Source: VXRJ01 sp965246995 (lineage in GTDB: Bacteria > Acidobacteriota > Vicinamibacteria > Vicinamibacterales > UBA8438). Taken from it: a stretch of 64,000 nt of DNA. Of this stretch, positions 16,563-24,567 are shown piece after piece. The notes below the pieces were generated by a model. It was not told the DNA's origin. It searched no databases and was given only the letters and a program-made list of their open reading frames with translations. How positions within the stretch are numbered: position 1 is the stretch's first letter; each line of letters starts with the position of its first letter. Both the position numbers and the translations under genes were made by a program. Where the stretch lies: NCBI GenBank assembly GCA_965246995.1, contig OZ252008.1, forward strand, positions 4,340,001-4,404,000, read 5' to 3'.

Positions 16563-17086
16563 GAACGACGAACCGAACGATGACGGTTGTTGATACGAAC
16601 GTGGCGGTAGTTGCTAACGGCAGCGACACGGCGAATGCGGCATGCGTTAGCAGTTGTGCAACGGCTCTTGCGAAATTGACGAAAAGCGGCTGCGTGGCGA
16701 TCGACAGCGGTTGGAGAATAATTAAGGAGTACCAACAAAACTTGACCACTTCTGGACAGCGCGGACCGGGCGATCTGTTTCTTAAGTGGCTGCTGCTTAA
16801 TCGCGAGAACACAGAGCGGTGTGAACAGGTACACATCACGCTGACGGATGATGAGTTTGAAAACTACTCCGAATTTCCGGAGGACCTGGAACTCGGCGCG
16901 TTCGACCCAACAGATCGAAAATTCATAGCTGTCGCAATGGCGGCAGTCAAAACAACGGTGGTTCTAGAGGCCGTGGACACCGAGTGGTGGGGGTGTCGCC
17001 AAGCGCTGAGCAACTCGGGGATTACCGTCAAATATGTCTGCCCAGATGAGATTGAACGACTCTACCTCAGGAGGCATGGAGCCTGA
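16559..17086 (+). CDS. PIN-like nuclease partner of the ATPase
   Basis: 175 residues with a PIN-type acidic layout: D12 (V-V-D-T-N-V-A), E57 (R-I-I-K-E-Y), D116/D119 (F-D-P-T-D-R-K-F-I-A-V-A) and D140 (E-A-V-D-T-E-W-W). It is longer than VapC toxins (about 130) and is not paired with an antitoxin; its partner is the ATPase with which it shares four bases. PIN domains cut RNA or sometimes flapped DNA. The likely reading is an effector held by the ATPase and released on infection, by analogy with ATPase-nuclease pairs such as Septu. I know no named system with exactly this pair. Base composition matches the ATPase and not the flanks. Confidence 0.8.
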   Translation: MRTTNRTMTVVDTNVAVVANGSDTANAACVSSCATALAKLTKSGCVAIDSGWRIIKEYQQNLTTSGQRGPGDLFLKWLLLNRENTERCEQVHITLTDDEFENYSEFPEDLELGAFDPTDRKFIAVAMAAVKTTVVLEAVDTEWWGCRQALSNSGITVKYVCPDEIERLYLRRHGA

Positions 17087-17256
17087 TTCAATTTTCAGGA
17101 CCAGCAGTACACGCGTGGCAGCGGCGGGATTTACTAGCGGAAACAGAACTTGTGGCCAACCAAGAAAGAGGGGAAGAATTTTTTGGGGAGAGGGTGTCGG
17201 AGGCGTGAGAAACACTTCGCTAGAGTGACGTTCCGAGTTGGAATGGGAGGGACGCA

Positions 17257-19224
17257 ATGATGCACTTGACCGCGCGAGTAGCGATGGTCGCGATAATTGC
17301 TTTGGTCGTGGTCCAAATGGCGACGGCGCAACACGCGGACGACGGCGCGGTCGAGTGGCCCTACGTCGGCGCCGATCAGGGCGCGTCGAAGTACTCGCCG
17401 CTCGCCGACATCGACCGCTCGAACATCGATCAGCTCGACATCGCCTGGACCTGGGAACCGAACGAACTGCCGAACCAGGAGTTCGGGACGCGCCCCGGCA
17501 GCTTCGAGGTGATGCCCCTGATGATCGACAACGTGGTCTACGTTTCGACCATGTATACGCGCATCGTCGCACTCGATGCGGAAACGGGGGAGCAGCTCTG
17601 GGCGTTCGACCCCGAAGCGTGGCGCGGCGGGGCGGAGGGCAGCCCGCCCGGCGGGTTCAAGCACCGTGGAGTGGCTGCCTGGGGCGAGGGCGACGGCATG
17701 AAGATCTTCATAAACAGCCGCGACAGGCTGTACTCCGTCGATGCCGCCGACGGCACGCCGATTCCCACGTTCGGCGAGGACGGGCATGTCGTCCTGACCG
17801 AGAACTTCCCCAACCCGGTCACCCCGGACATGTTCGATCAGACGTCACCCCCGGTTGTCTTCGAAGACCTGGTGATCGTCGGCAGCCGCGTGCCGGATCG
17901 CATTCAGCGGCGTTTCGATACGCCCGGCTCGATTCAGGCCTTCGACGTTCATACCGGAGAGCGGCGGTGGGTCTTCTACACGGTGCCGCAGTCGAACGAC
18001 GCGTTCGGCGCCGACACGTGGGAGAACGGATCGTGGCGCTTCACCGGACACGCGAACGTCTGGGGCCTGATGTCGCTCGACCAGGAACGGGGCCTTCTCT
18101 ACATCCCGACCAGCACACCGAGCAGCGATTACTGGGGTGGCGACCGGCTCGGCGCCAATCTGTTCGCCGAGTCGCTCGTCTGCCTCGACGCGCGGACCGG
18201 CGAGCGGGAGTGGCATTTCCAGGCCGTGCATCACGGGCTGTGGGACTACGACTTCACGTCGGCCCCCAACCTGATGACGCTCACCGTGGACGGCCGGACC
18301 ATCGACGCGGTGGCGGAAGTCTCCAAGCAGGGCTTCACGTACGTCTTCGACCGGGTGACCGGCGAGCCGGTGTGGCCAATCGAGGAGCGCCCGGTCGACA
18401 CCGAGACCGACGTGCCGGGGGAGGTAGCCTATCCAACGCAGCCGTTCCCGACGAAGCCGCCGGCGTTCGCGGCCCAGGGAGTCTCGCTGGATGATGCGAA
18501 CGACCTGACGCCGGAGATCCACCGGATCGCCACGGAAGAGATGCAGTCCTTCCGAATCGGTCCGCTCTTCACGCCGCCCAGCCTCCGCGGCACGCTGCAG
18601 CGCCCGCGCGTCGACGGCGGCGCGAACTGGGGCGGCGCCGCCCTGGATCACGAGACCAACTGGCTCTACGTCCGGACCTCCGAGGGGGTCTCCCCCAACC
18701 AGGTCTGCGCGACCGATCCGAACGTGCCGGACGTCGACGTCGAGTACACCAACAACTGTCCGCGCGGTGGATCAGCTGGCATTTTCGCGGGACTGGATGG
18801 CTACATCCCCGCCGAGCGGAGCCAGCTCGGTCCGATCCCGCTGATCAAGCCGCCTTACGCGAAACTGGTCGCGATTGACCTGAACGCGGGGGAAATCGCC
18901 TGGAGCGTCCCGTTTGGCGAGGGCAGCCGGGTCATGCGGTCGCACCCGCTACTCCGGGGCGTCGACCTGCCGGAGCGCCTCGGCACGCCAGGGGCCATGG
19001 GACCGATGGTGACCGGGGGCGGCCTGGTTTTCCTCGGCGGCGGCGACCCGTACCTCTACGCGTTCGACGCCGCCACCGGCGAAGAACTGACCCGCTTCGC
19101 GACCGAGTTCCGGACGAGCGGCAACCCGATGACCTATCGCTCAGGCGCCGGCCGGCAGTTCATCGTGATAGCGACCGGCGCCGGTCCCGACGCCCGCCTG
19201 GTCGCCTTCGCGCTGCCGGACTGA
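17257..19224 (+). CDS. Periplasmic PQQ-dependent dehydrogenase
   Basis: 655 residues with a signal peptide (about 1-25, ending T-A-Q). It is an eight-bladed quinoprotein propeller: E-W-P-Y-V-G-A-D-Q-G-A-S-K-Y-S-P-L at the start, repeats such as V-A-L-D-A-E-T-G-E-Q-L-W, I-Q-A-F-D-V-H-T-G-E-R-R-W and L-V-C-L-D-A-R-T-G-E-R-E-W, and W-D-Y-D-F-T-S-A-P-N-L. Family members oxidise alcohols, glucose or aldoses with PQQ and pass electrons to ubiquinone or cytochrome c; no heme domain is fused here. The ATG has a strong GGGAGGG site. The last 594 bp are duplicated at 26191-26784. The substrate cannot be given. A second, full-length relative is at 61518. Confidence 0.9.
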   Translation: MMHLTARVAMVAIIALVVVQMATAQHADDGAVEWPYVGADQGASKYSPLADIDRSNIDQLDIAWTWEPNELPNQEFGTRPGSFEVMPLMIDNVVYVSTMYTRIVALDAETGEQLWAFDPEAWRGGAEGSPPGGFKHRGVAAWGEGDGMKIFINSRDRLYSVDAADGTPIPTFGEDGHVVLTENFPNPVTPDMFDQTSPPVVFEDLVIVGSRVPDRIQRRFDTPGSIQAFDVHTGERRWVFYTVPQSNDAFGADTWENGSWRFTGHANVWGLMSLDQERGLLYIPTSTPSSDYWGGDRLGANLFAESLVCLDARTGEREWHFQAVHHGLWDYDFTSAPNLMTLTVDGRTIDAVAEVSKQGFTYVFDRVTGEPVWPIEERPVDTETDVPGEVAYPTQPFPTKPPAFAAQGVSLDDANDLTPEIHRIATEEMQSFRIGPLFTPPSLRGTLQRPRVDGGANWGGAALDHETNWLYVRTSEGVSPNQVCATDPNVPDVDVEYTNNCPRGGSAGIFAGLDGYIPAERSQLGPIPLIKPPYAKLVAIDLNAGEIAWSVPFGEGSRVMRSHPLLRGVDLPERLGTPGAMGPMVTGGGLVFLGGGDPYLYAFDAATGEELTRFATEFRTSGNPMTYRSGAGRQFIVIATGAGPDARLVAFALPD

Positions 19225-19253
19225 GCGCCGCGGTCGTGCGGCATTCCTTTCCC

Positions 19254-20035
19254 TCAGAGCCGTAACCCTGCACGCCCGCGGCCGGCAGCCGGGGGCGGCG
19301 CCAGTTCGCACAGCGGCATCGAAGGGTTCCGGGCGGCCCAGCCTTCCGGGGCGCGGGCCAGCGTGGCCCGGCGCGTCCGCTCCCAGCCGGCGTTGTTGTA
19401 GACCACGAACAGCACCGGCAGGTCGCAGGCGCGGGCTGGACGGGTGAAGCAGGCCTGGGCGGGGTCGAGCACGATCTCGGTGACGACGATGTCCCGGGCG
19501 TCGAGCACGTCGCCGAGGCACTTCGAGATCCAAGCGTAGTCCAGCGGCGTCGTGTCTCGCGCCGCGTCGCCGGCCGTCCACCCGCAGGGTGCTCCCGGCG
19601 TGCCCGGCCAGGCCCATGTCGGTCGCGAAGCCCCTGATCGGATAGGTCGTATAGAGCGGGTCGTCGTCGACCTGAATGACGATGGCGTCGCGGGGCGGCT
19701 CGGCGTGGGCGGGAAACCACGGGGTGTCCGATTCGATCGCGAGGACGACGTCCGCCTCGCCGACGAGGGCCCCGGCGTCGAAGCCCTGGTGCAGCGGATG
19801 ATCCCGCGGGAAGTTGAGATGGGTCGGCCAGGTCTCGACCACCGGCAGCCCCAGGCGGTCGGCGAGATGGACGAGCGCCTCTGGCGCCGCCGGGTCCCCT
19901 CCCAGCGACGAGGTGATCGCCAGCGGGTTGGTCGTCGCCGCAAGCGTCTGCGCGGCCTGGCGCAGCGCGGCGGGGGCAGGCTGGGACGGACAGGACGGCC
20001 GGAGGCGGGCGGACGCGCCGAGGAACGCTGACGCG
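19254..20035 (-). pseudogene. Decayed thiamine-pyrophosphate enzyme (acetolactate synthase-like)
   Basis: Pieces of a TPP enzyme lie in order but in different frames. The central domain reads N-P-L-A-I-T-S-S-L-G-G-D, then L-G-L-P-V-V-E-T-W-P-T-H, A-D-V-V-L-A-I-E-S-D-T-P-W and I-V-I-Q-V-D-D-D-P-L. After a frameshift near 19570 comes W-I-S-K-C-L-G-D and I-V-V-T-E-I-V-L-D-P-A-Q, then abruptly L-P-V-L-F-V-V-Y-N-N-A-G-W and R-R-A-T-L-A-R-A-P-E-G-W-A-A-R. The N-terminal domain and the G-D-G cofactor segment are missing. At least one frameshift and two deletions make it non-functional. It sits just behind the stop of the minus-strand PDLQGxW gene. Confidence 0.7.
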
Positions 20036-20037
20036 CG

Positions 20038-21033
20038 CTACTGTTCTCCGGCCGCCCTCCGCTCGTCGGCGCGATGGCCGGACAGGATGCCCTCCATCGA
20101 GTAGTTGCCTTCGTGGCAGGCATACTCGAACAGCGTGTCGTCGGTGAGCGTCATCGGCATCGACGCGGTCCAGTCGCTCACCCACGTGTCGGGGTCGGTC
20201 ACCGTGAAGGTGTACTCCAGGGTGTCCGCGTCGACGCGGGTGATCCGCTCCACCAGCGTCATGTGCCCGGACGAAGCCATGCCGGATCCACCCGAGGTCA
20301 GGGGGATCCAGGCCCGCTCGGCCTTGAAGTTGGCCGTCTCGATGACCAGCGTGTTCCCTTCCCAGTGCCCCCGCGAGTCGCCGGACCAGAGCCGGATGCC
20401 CGGGTCGAGCGGCGCCCGGCCGTCAAGCGGCACGATGCGCGGCGTGTGGACCATCTCGGTGTAGATCACAGCGTGGTCCGGGGTCTGGAAGAGCTGCATG
20501 TTCTGGTTGTAGGCGAGCGGCGTGATGGGCGGGCCGGCGTTGAAGCCGACGATGCACCGGTCCGACGTGTTGCGGTCGGTGTAGGAGTCGGCCGGGTGCG
20601 CCTCCAGGTGGGCGCGCCGTGCGGCAGCTCGCTCCGCCCCGACCTCGGAGAGTTCCGGGAAGCGGCCGTTAGGCGGATAGACGATCAGCGACGTGCGTCG
20701 CGTCTCGACTGGCTTCGTTCCGCGGTCCATCCAGAAGTTGTTGTAGGCGCCGACGTCGCCGCCCGCCTCGGTGCGGCGCGCCTCTGCCTCCCAGAGTTCG
20801 ATGTCTCGCTCGACCGCCTCCTGCTCGGCCGCGGCGGTCTCTTCTACGGTCAGGAACGCCTGGTCCCCGAGATCCTCGGGCCGCTCCAGCGGGGTGATGG
20901 TGCGAAAGTCCCAGATGCCCTGCAGGTCCGGGTCGCCCCACACTGTCCGGAGCGTCTGGGCCTCCGTGGGTGCGGACGCCAGTGCGACGATCGCCAGCAA
21001 CACGCAGGCCGTAGCAAGATGTCGGCAGCCCAT
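20038..21033 (-). CDS. Secreted PDLQGxW-family protein of unknown function
   Basis: 331 residues with signal peptide (ends T-E-A-Q). Family landmarks: W-G-D-P-D-L-Q-G-I-W-D-F-R-T-I-T-P-L-E-R-P, N-N-F-W-M-D-R-G, S-L-I-V-Y-P-P-N-G-R-F, D-R-C-I-V-G-F-N-A-G-P-P, W-S-G-D-S-R-G-H-W-E-G-N-T-L and F-E-Y-A-C-H-E-G-N-Y. It is closest in this window to the protein at 36352-37338, with the same D-F-R-T-I-T-P and G-F-N-A-G-P-P words. It is convergent with the PQQ dehydrogenase gene, with a dead TPP gene between them; a similar convergent pair recurs at 26191-28068. Function unknown. Confidence 0.85.
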   Translation of the reverse strand: MGCRHLATACVLLAIVALASAPTEAQTLRTVWGDPDLQGIWDFRTITPLERPEDLGDQAFLTVEETAAAEQEAVERDIELWEAEARRTEAGGDVGAYNNFWMDRGTKPVETRRTSLIVYPPNGRFPELSEVGAERAAARRAHLEAHPADSYTDRNTSDRCIVGFNAGPPITPLAYNQNMQLFQTPDHAVIYTEMVHTPRIVPLDGRAPLDPGIRLWSGDSRGHWEGNTLVIETANFKAERAWIPLTSGGSGMASSGHMTLVERITRVDADTLEYTFTVTDPDTWVSDWTASMPMTLTDDTLFEYACHEGNYSMEGILSGHRADERRAAGEQ

Positions 21034-21134
21034 CTCAGCCTCCTAAGTGCTTCGGTAAACGGACGCCGGGCCGCCGTTCCGGCCGGCCCGCAACTACGCA
21101 ATCATGGACCCGGACGGAGGCCCTGCGCAAGAGG

Positions 21135-22530
21135 GAGTCTCTTCCAATGAGACATGAGCCTGAAGGGGGAGTTGTTTCCAACGACACATGAGCCTGAAGG
21201 GGAGCTGGGTGGTGGATCATCGGAGGATGATCGTGACACTCCAGACAGACCGCCTGCGGACCCTGCAACACGTTCGAGCGTTCCTTGACGGCAGCGGACT
21301 GATCGACCTGAATGTGTCGACGCGAGCGGACGCCTACGGGTTCATCGAGCGCACCTTGACACGGTTCGACTATGTCCACCAGGGGAAGGCTGAGAAGGGT
21401 CTGCTCCGGAGCTTGCTGGCCAAGGTGACCGGCCTGTCGCGCGCCCAACTCACCCGGCTCGTGACTCAACACCGGGCCACCGGGAGGATCGCCGACCGCC
21501 GCGGCGCACCCAGCCGACCATTCCCGCGCCGTTACAGCAGCACCGACATCGGCCTGCTCGCCGAGGTCGACCGGCTCCACGGCACGCTGTCCGGACCGGC
21601 CACCCGCACGCTCTGTGCGCGCGCCTACCATCGGTTCGACGACCATCGGTTCGAGCGCCTGGCCGGCATCTCGAACGGCCATCTCTACAACCTGCGGCAC
21701 TCGATCACCTATCAACGGCGCCGCGGAACCACCCCCATGCCGACGCGCCCGGTGCAGGTGGCGATCGGCGAGCGCCGCCGGCCGGCACCGTTCGGGCGCC
21801 CCGGCTATGTCCGGGTCGATTCCGTCCATCAGGCTGACCTCGATGACGTTAAAGGCCTGTACCACGTGAACTTGGTGGATGAGGTCACCCAGTTCCAGTG
21901 CATCGGCTCGGTCGAGCATCTCCACGCCGCGTGCCTGGCCCCGGTCCTCAGCGCCCTGCTCCGCGCCTTCCCGTTCACCCTCCACGGCTTCCACTCCGAC
22001 AACGGGTCGGAATACGTCAACCGCACCGTCGCCGCGCTGCTGCAAGCCCTCCACATCGACGAGTTCACCAAGTCCCGAGCCCGACACACCAACGACAACG
22101 CCCTCGTCGAGAGCAAGAACGGCTCGGTCGTCCGCAAGCACCTCGGCTACGGCCACATCCCCAGCCGCCACGCCCAACGCGTCAACGACTTCACCCAGAA
22201 CGTCCTCTCGCCCTACCTCAACTTCCACCGCCCCTGCTTCTTTCCCAGCACGGTGGTCGACGCCAAGGGGCGCGTCCGCAAGCGCTACCGCGACGCCGAC
22301 ATCATGACGCCCTACGAGAAGCTCACGTCGCTCCCCGGGGCCACCGACTACCTCAACCCGGGGACCACCTTCGAACAGCTCGACGACATCGCCTTCGCCC
22401 TGAGCGACAATGACGCCGCGCGCGCCGTTGAGGAGGCGCGCACGCGGCTATTCCGGTCCATTGACCCGGCTGCCCGACATGTCTGGCTCATCGGCCCGCT
22501 TCAGGCTCATTTCTGGATTGGAAAGGACTC
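21135..22530 (+). mobile_element. Insertion sequence with DDE integrase-type transposase
   Basis: The left end is a tandem pair of imperfect 34-bp repeats (21135-21168 and 21169-21202), both ending CATGAGCCTGAAGGGG. The right end (about 22497-22530) carries the inverse: its complement starts GAGTCCTTTCCAAT and contains ATGAGCCTGAAG. The transposase gene fills the interior. I could not find a convincing target duplication, so the exact outer edge on the left (first or second repeat) is open. Confidence 0.75.
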
Positions 22531-22852
22531 GGAGAACGACGCGAGGCCGCGCGGTGTAGGATTCCTGGCGACTCTTGAGCGACTACGGATCCCGTTTCGC
22601 TGTTTCTGCTCCTCGTCGCTGCCACCTTCTGATCGGCGTCGCTGGCTCGCCGCGATTGCTCCCTACTTTGGTGCCCTCACGCCCGTGATCGTACTCTTCG
22701 ACGGGGGTATCGAGCTCCGACTGGGCGATGCGTCGCGCGCCGCGCCGCGCGCCATCGTCCTGGGCGTGGCTGGTTCTCATCTCCAGCGGCGCGGTGGCCA
22801 TGGCCTCCATGGTCGCGGCCAGTGCCGGCACGTCGACGGCGGCGCGAACTAG
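21188..22852 (+). CDS. Integrase-core (rve) transposase with read-through tail
   Basis: The frame encodes 554 residues. The core has a helix-turn-helix region (G-L-S-R-A-Q-L-T-R-L-V) and the catalytic triad D (V-R-V-D-S-V-H-Q-A-D), D (F-H-S-D-N-G-S-E-Y), E (N-A-L-V-E-S-K-N-G). This is a retroviral-integrase-like DDE transposase. Translation may begin at the ATG at 21227 (M-I-V-T-L-Q-T-D), since the first 13 codons lie in the end repeat. The frame passes through the right inverted repeat without a stop, so the last 100 or so codons (after 22530) are host DNA and end at the CTAG next to IS1380. The active enzyme is probably about 430-440 residues. Confidence 0.8.
   Translation: MSLKGSWVVDHRRMIVTLQTDRLRTLQHVRAFLDGSGLIDLNVSTRADAYGFIERTLTRFDYVHQGKAEKGLLRSLLAKVTGLSRAQLTRLVTQHRATGRIADRRGAPSRPFPRRYSSTDIGLLAEVDRLHGTLSGPATRTLCARAYHRFDDHRFERLAGISNGHLYNLRHSITYQRRRGTTPMPTRPVQVAIGERRRPAPFGRPGYVRVDSVHQADLDDVKGLYHVNLVDEVTQFQCIGSVEHLHAACLAPVLSALLRAFPFTLHGFHSDNGSEYVNRTVAALLQALHIDEFTKSRARHTNDNALVESKNGSVVRKHLGYGHIPSRHAQRVNDFTQNVLSPYLNFHRPCFFPSTVVDAKGRVRKRYRDADIMTPYEKLTSLPGATDYLNPGTTFEQLDDIAFALSDNDAARAVEEARTRLFRSIDPAARHVWLIGPLQAHFWIGKDSENDARPRGVGFLATLERLRIPFRCFCSSSLPPSDRRRWLAAIAPYFGALTPVIVLFDGGIELRLGDASRAAPRAIVLGVAGSHLQRRGGHGLHGRGQCRHVDGGAN
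22531..22848. other. Unassigned DNA between two insertion sequences
   Basis: 318 bases between the right end of the integrase-type IS and the IS1380 element. No frame on either strand shows a protein I recognise; the transposase frame simply stays open across it. The final 20 bases (CGTCGACGGCGGCGCGAACT) match 18610-18629 inside the intact PQQ dehydrogenase gene, so the duplicated PQQ segment begins here. Confidence 0.5.
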
Positions 22853-24563
22853 CCCGGATTTCTCACCGTTGTAGATACAAGAGACTGCCTGTGATGGCGT
22901 AAAGTGTTGTGGCCGCAATACTTTCACACCAGACACGGAGGCAGCCTCTTGTCCACACAGTGTACGCCAATCCAACTTGAATTTCCGCGTGTCGGCCGCC
23001 GCCGACTGGTGGCGCGTTTCGGTGGCGGGCGGATTACCTCCAACGCGGGCGCGCTATTACTGCAGGCCGTGGAAGCGTGCACGCAGGTGTGCCGGCGTGC
23101 GGCGCGGTGCTTCCAGGATCACCGGGACGGGCGGTGGGTGGAGCACACGGTCGAGGAGTTAGTGACGCAGCGGGTGTTTGGCCTGGCGCTGGGCTACGAA
23201 GACCTGAACGACCACGACACGCTGCGGCGCGACGCGCTATTGGCGGCGGTGGTGGGCAAGGCGGACCCGACCGGGGCATCCCGGGTGCGGGCGGCGGACC
23301 GCGGGTCGGCCCTGGCGGGCAAGAGCACGTTGAACCGGCTGGAGTTGGCGGGGCCTGACGCGGAGACGGACCGCTACAAGAAGGTGAGCTATGACCAGGC
23401 GGCGCTCGATGCGCTGCTGGTCGACCTGTTCATCGAGGCCCACCCGCAGCCGCCCGTGCGCATCGTGCTCGATGTCGATGCCACCGACGACCCGCTGCAC
23501 GGCCAACAGGAAGGGCGCTTTTTCCACGGCTACTACCGGCACTACTGCTATCTGCCGCTGTATGTCTTCTGCGGCGCGCACGTGCTGTGTGCACGGCTCC
23601 GGCCGGCGAACATCGATGCGGCGGCCGGCGTGGTCGATGAACTGGCGTGGATCGTGGACCGCGTGCGGCAGGCGTGGCCGACGGTGGCCATTCTGGTGCG
23701 CGGCGACTCGGGCTTCTGCCGGGACGCGTTGCTGAACTGGTGCGAGGCGCACCAGGTGGACTATCTCATCGGGGTCGCCAAGAACGACCGCCTCAAGGCG
23801 CAACTGGCGCCGGCGATGGTGCAGGCCCAGGCCCAGTGCCAGGCGAGCGGTCAGCCGGCCCGGGTGTTCGCCGACTTCGGCTATCGCACGCGCAAGAGCT
23901 GGAGCCGGGAGCGGCGGGTCGTCGGCAAGGCCGAGCACCTGCCGGCCGGGCCGAATCCGCGCTTCGTGGTGACCTCGCTGCCGGCAGACCGCGTCCCGGC
24001 CCAGCCGCTGTATGAGGACCTGTATTGCGCCCGCGGCGATATGGAGAACCGCATCAAGGAGCAGCAACTGGCCTTGTTTGCCGACCGCACCAGCAGTGCC
24101 ACCCTGCGGGCCAACCAGTTGCGCCTCTACTGGTCGACCTTGGCCTACGTCCTGTTGCACGCGCTCCGCAGCCGGGCTTTGGCAGGCACCCGGCTCGCCC
24201 GCGCCCAATGCGACACCTTACGCCTCCGGCTGCTCAAGGTCGGCGCCCATATCCGTGTCACCGCACGCTGCGTCTGGGTCGCGTTGACCGACTATCTGCC
24301 TGACGCCGACCTGTTCATCCTCGCCGCCAACCGCTTGCACCAAGCGCGCGCACCCGCCTGACGCCCCAGTCCAACGCCAGACCACGTCCGCAGCTACCCG
24401 GTGGACTACCCCGGGGCCGGCCCGCTGCGCCCGACACGCCGCCGTCGGTGTCGCAACCGCCCCGTCCGCCGCCTTCCAACCTCTCCCGCGCGTCCGTGCT
24501 GGACCTCCTGCGCCGTAAACTCACCGCTTCAGCCTCGCGCCGGGTGGCTGTGAGAAATCCGGG
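22853..24563 (+). mobile_element. IS1380-family insertion sequence
   Basis: 1711 bp with perfect 14-bp inverted ends: CCCGGATTTCTCAC (22853-22866) and GTGAGAAATCCGGG (24550-24563). CTAG flanks both sides (22849-22852 and 24564-24567) and is the likely target duplication. The right CTAG is shared with the adjoining IS1182 element. One transposase gene occupies most of it; about 190 bases after the gene are non-coding. Confidence 0.88.
22949..24361 (+). CDS. IS1380-family transposase
   Basis: 470 residues from a TTG preceded by GGAGG; an earlier in-frame GTG at 22904 lies near the element end and has no ribosome site. The sequence shows the IS1380 pattern: F-G-G-G-R-I-T-S-N-A-G-A-L-L-L, G-Y-E-D-L-N-D-H-D-T-L-R, G-K-S-T-L-N-R-L, then the DDE acidic residues in V-L-D-V-D-A-T-D-D and I-L-V-R-G-D-S-G-F-C, and E-N-R-I-K-E-Q-Q-L-A-L-F-A-D-R-T near the end. 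No frameshift or internal stop is seen, so the element may be active. Confidence 0.92.
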   Translation: MSTQCTPIQLEFPRVGRRRLVARFGGGRITSNAGALLLQAVEACTQVCRRAARCFQDHRDGRWVEHTVEELVTQRVFGLALGYEDLNDHDTLRRDALLAAVVGKADPTGASRVRAADRGSALAGKSTLNRLELAGPDAETDRYKKVSYDQAALDALLVDLFIEAHPQPPVRIVLDVDATDDPLHGQQEGRFFHGYYRHYCYLPLYVFCGAHVLCARLRPANIDAAAGVVDELAWIVDRVRQAWPTVAILVRGDSGFCRDALLNWCEAHQVDYLIGVAKNDRLKAQLAPAMVQAQAQCQASGQPARVFADFGYRTRKSWSRERRVVGKAEHLPAGPNPRFVVTSLPADRVPAQPLYEDLYCARGDMENRIKEQQLALFADRTSSATLRANQLRLYWSTLAYVLLHALRSRALAGTRLARAQCDTLRLRLLKVGAHIRVTARCVWVALTDYLPDADLFILAANRLHQARAPA

Positions 24564-24567
24564 CTAG

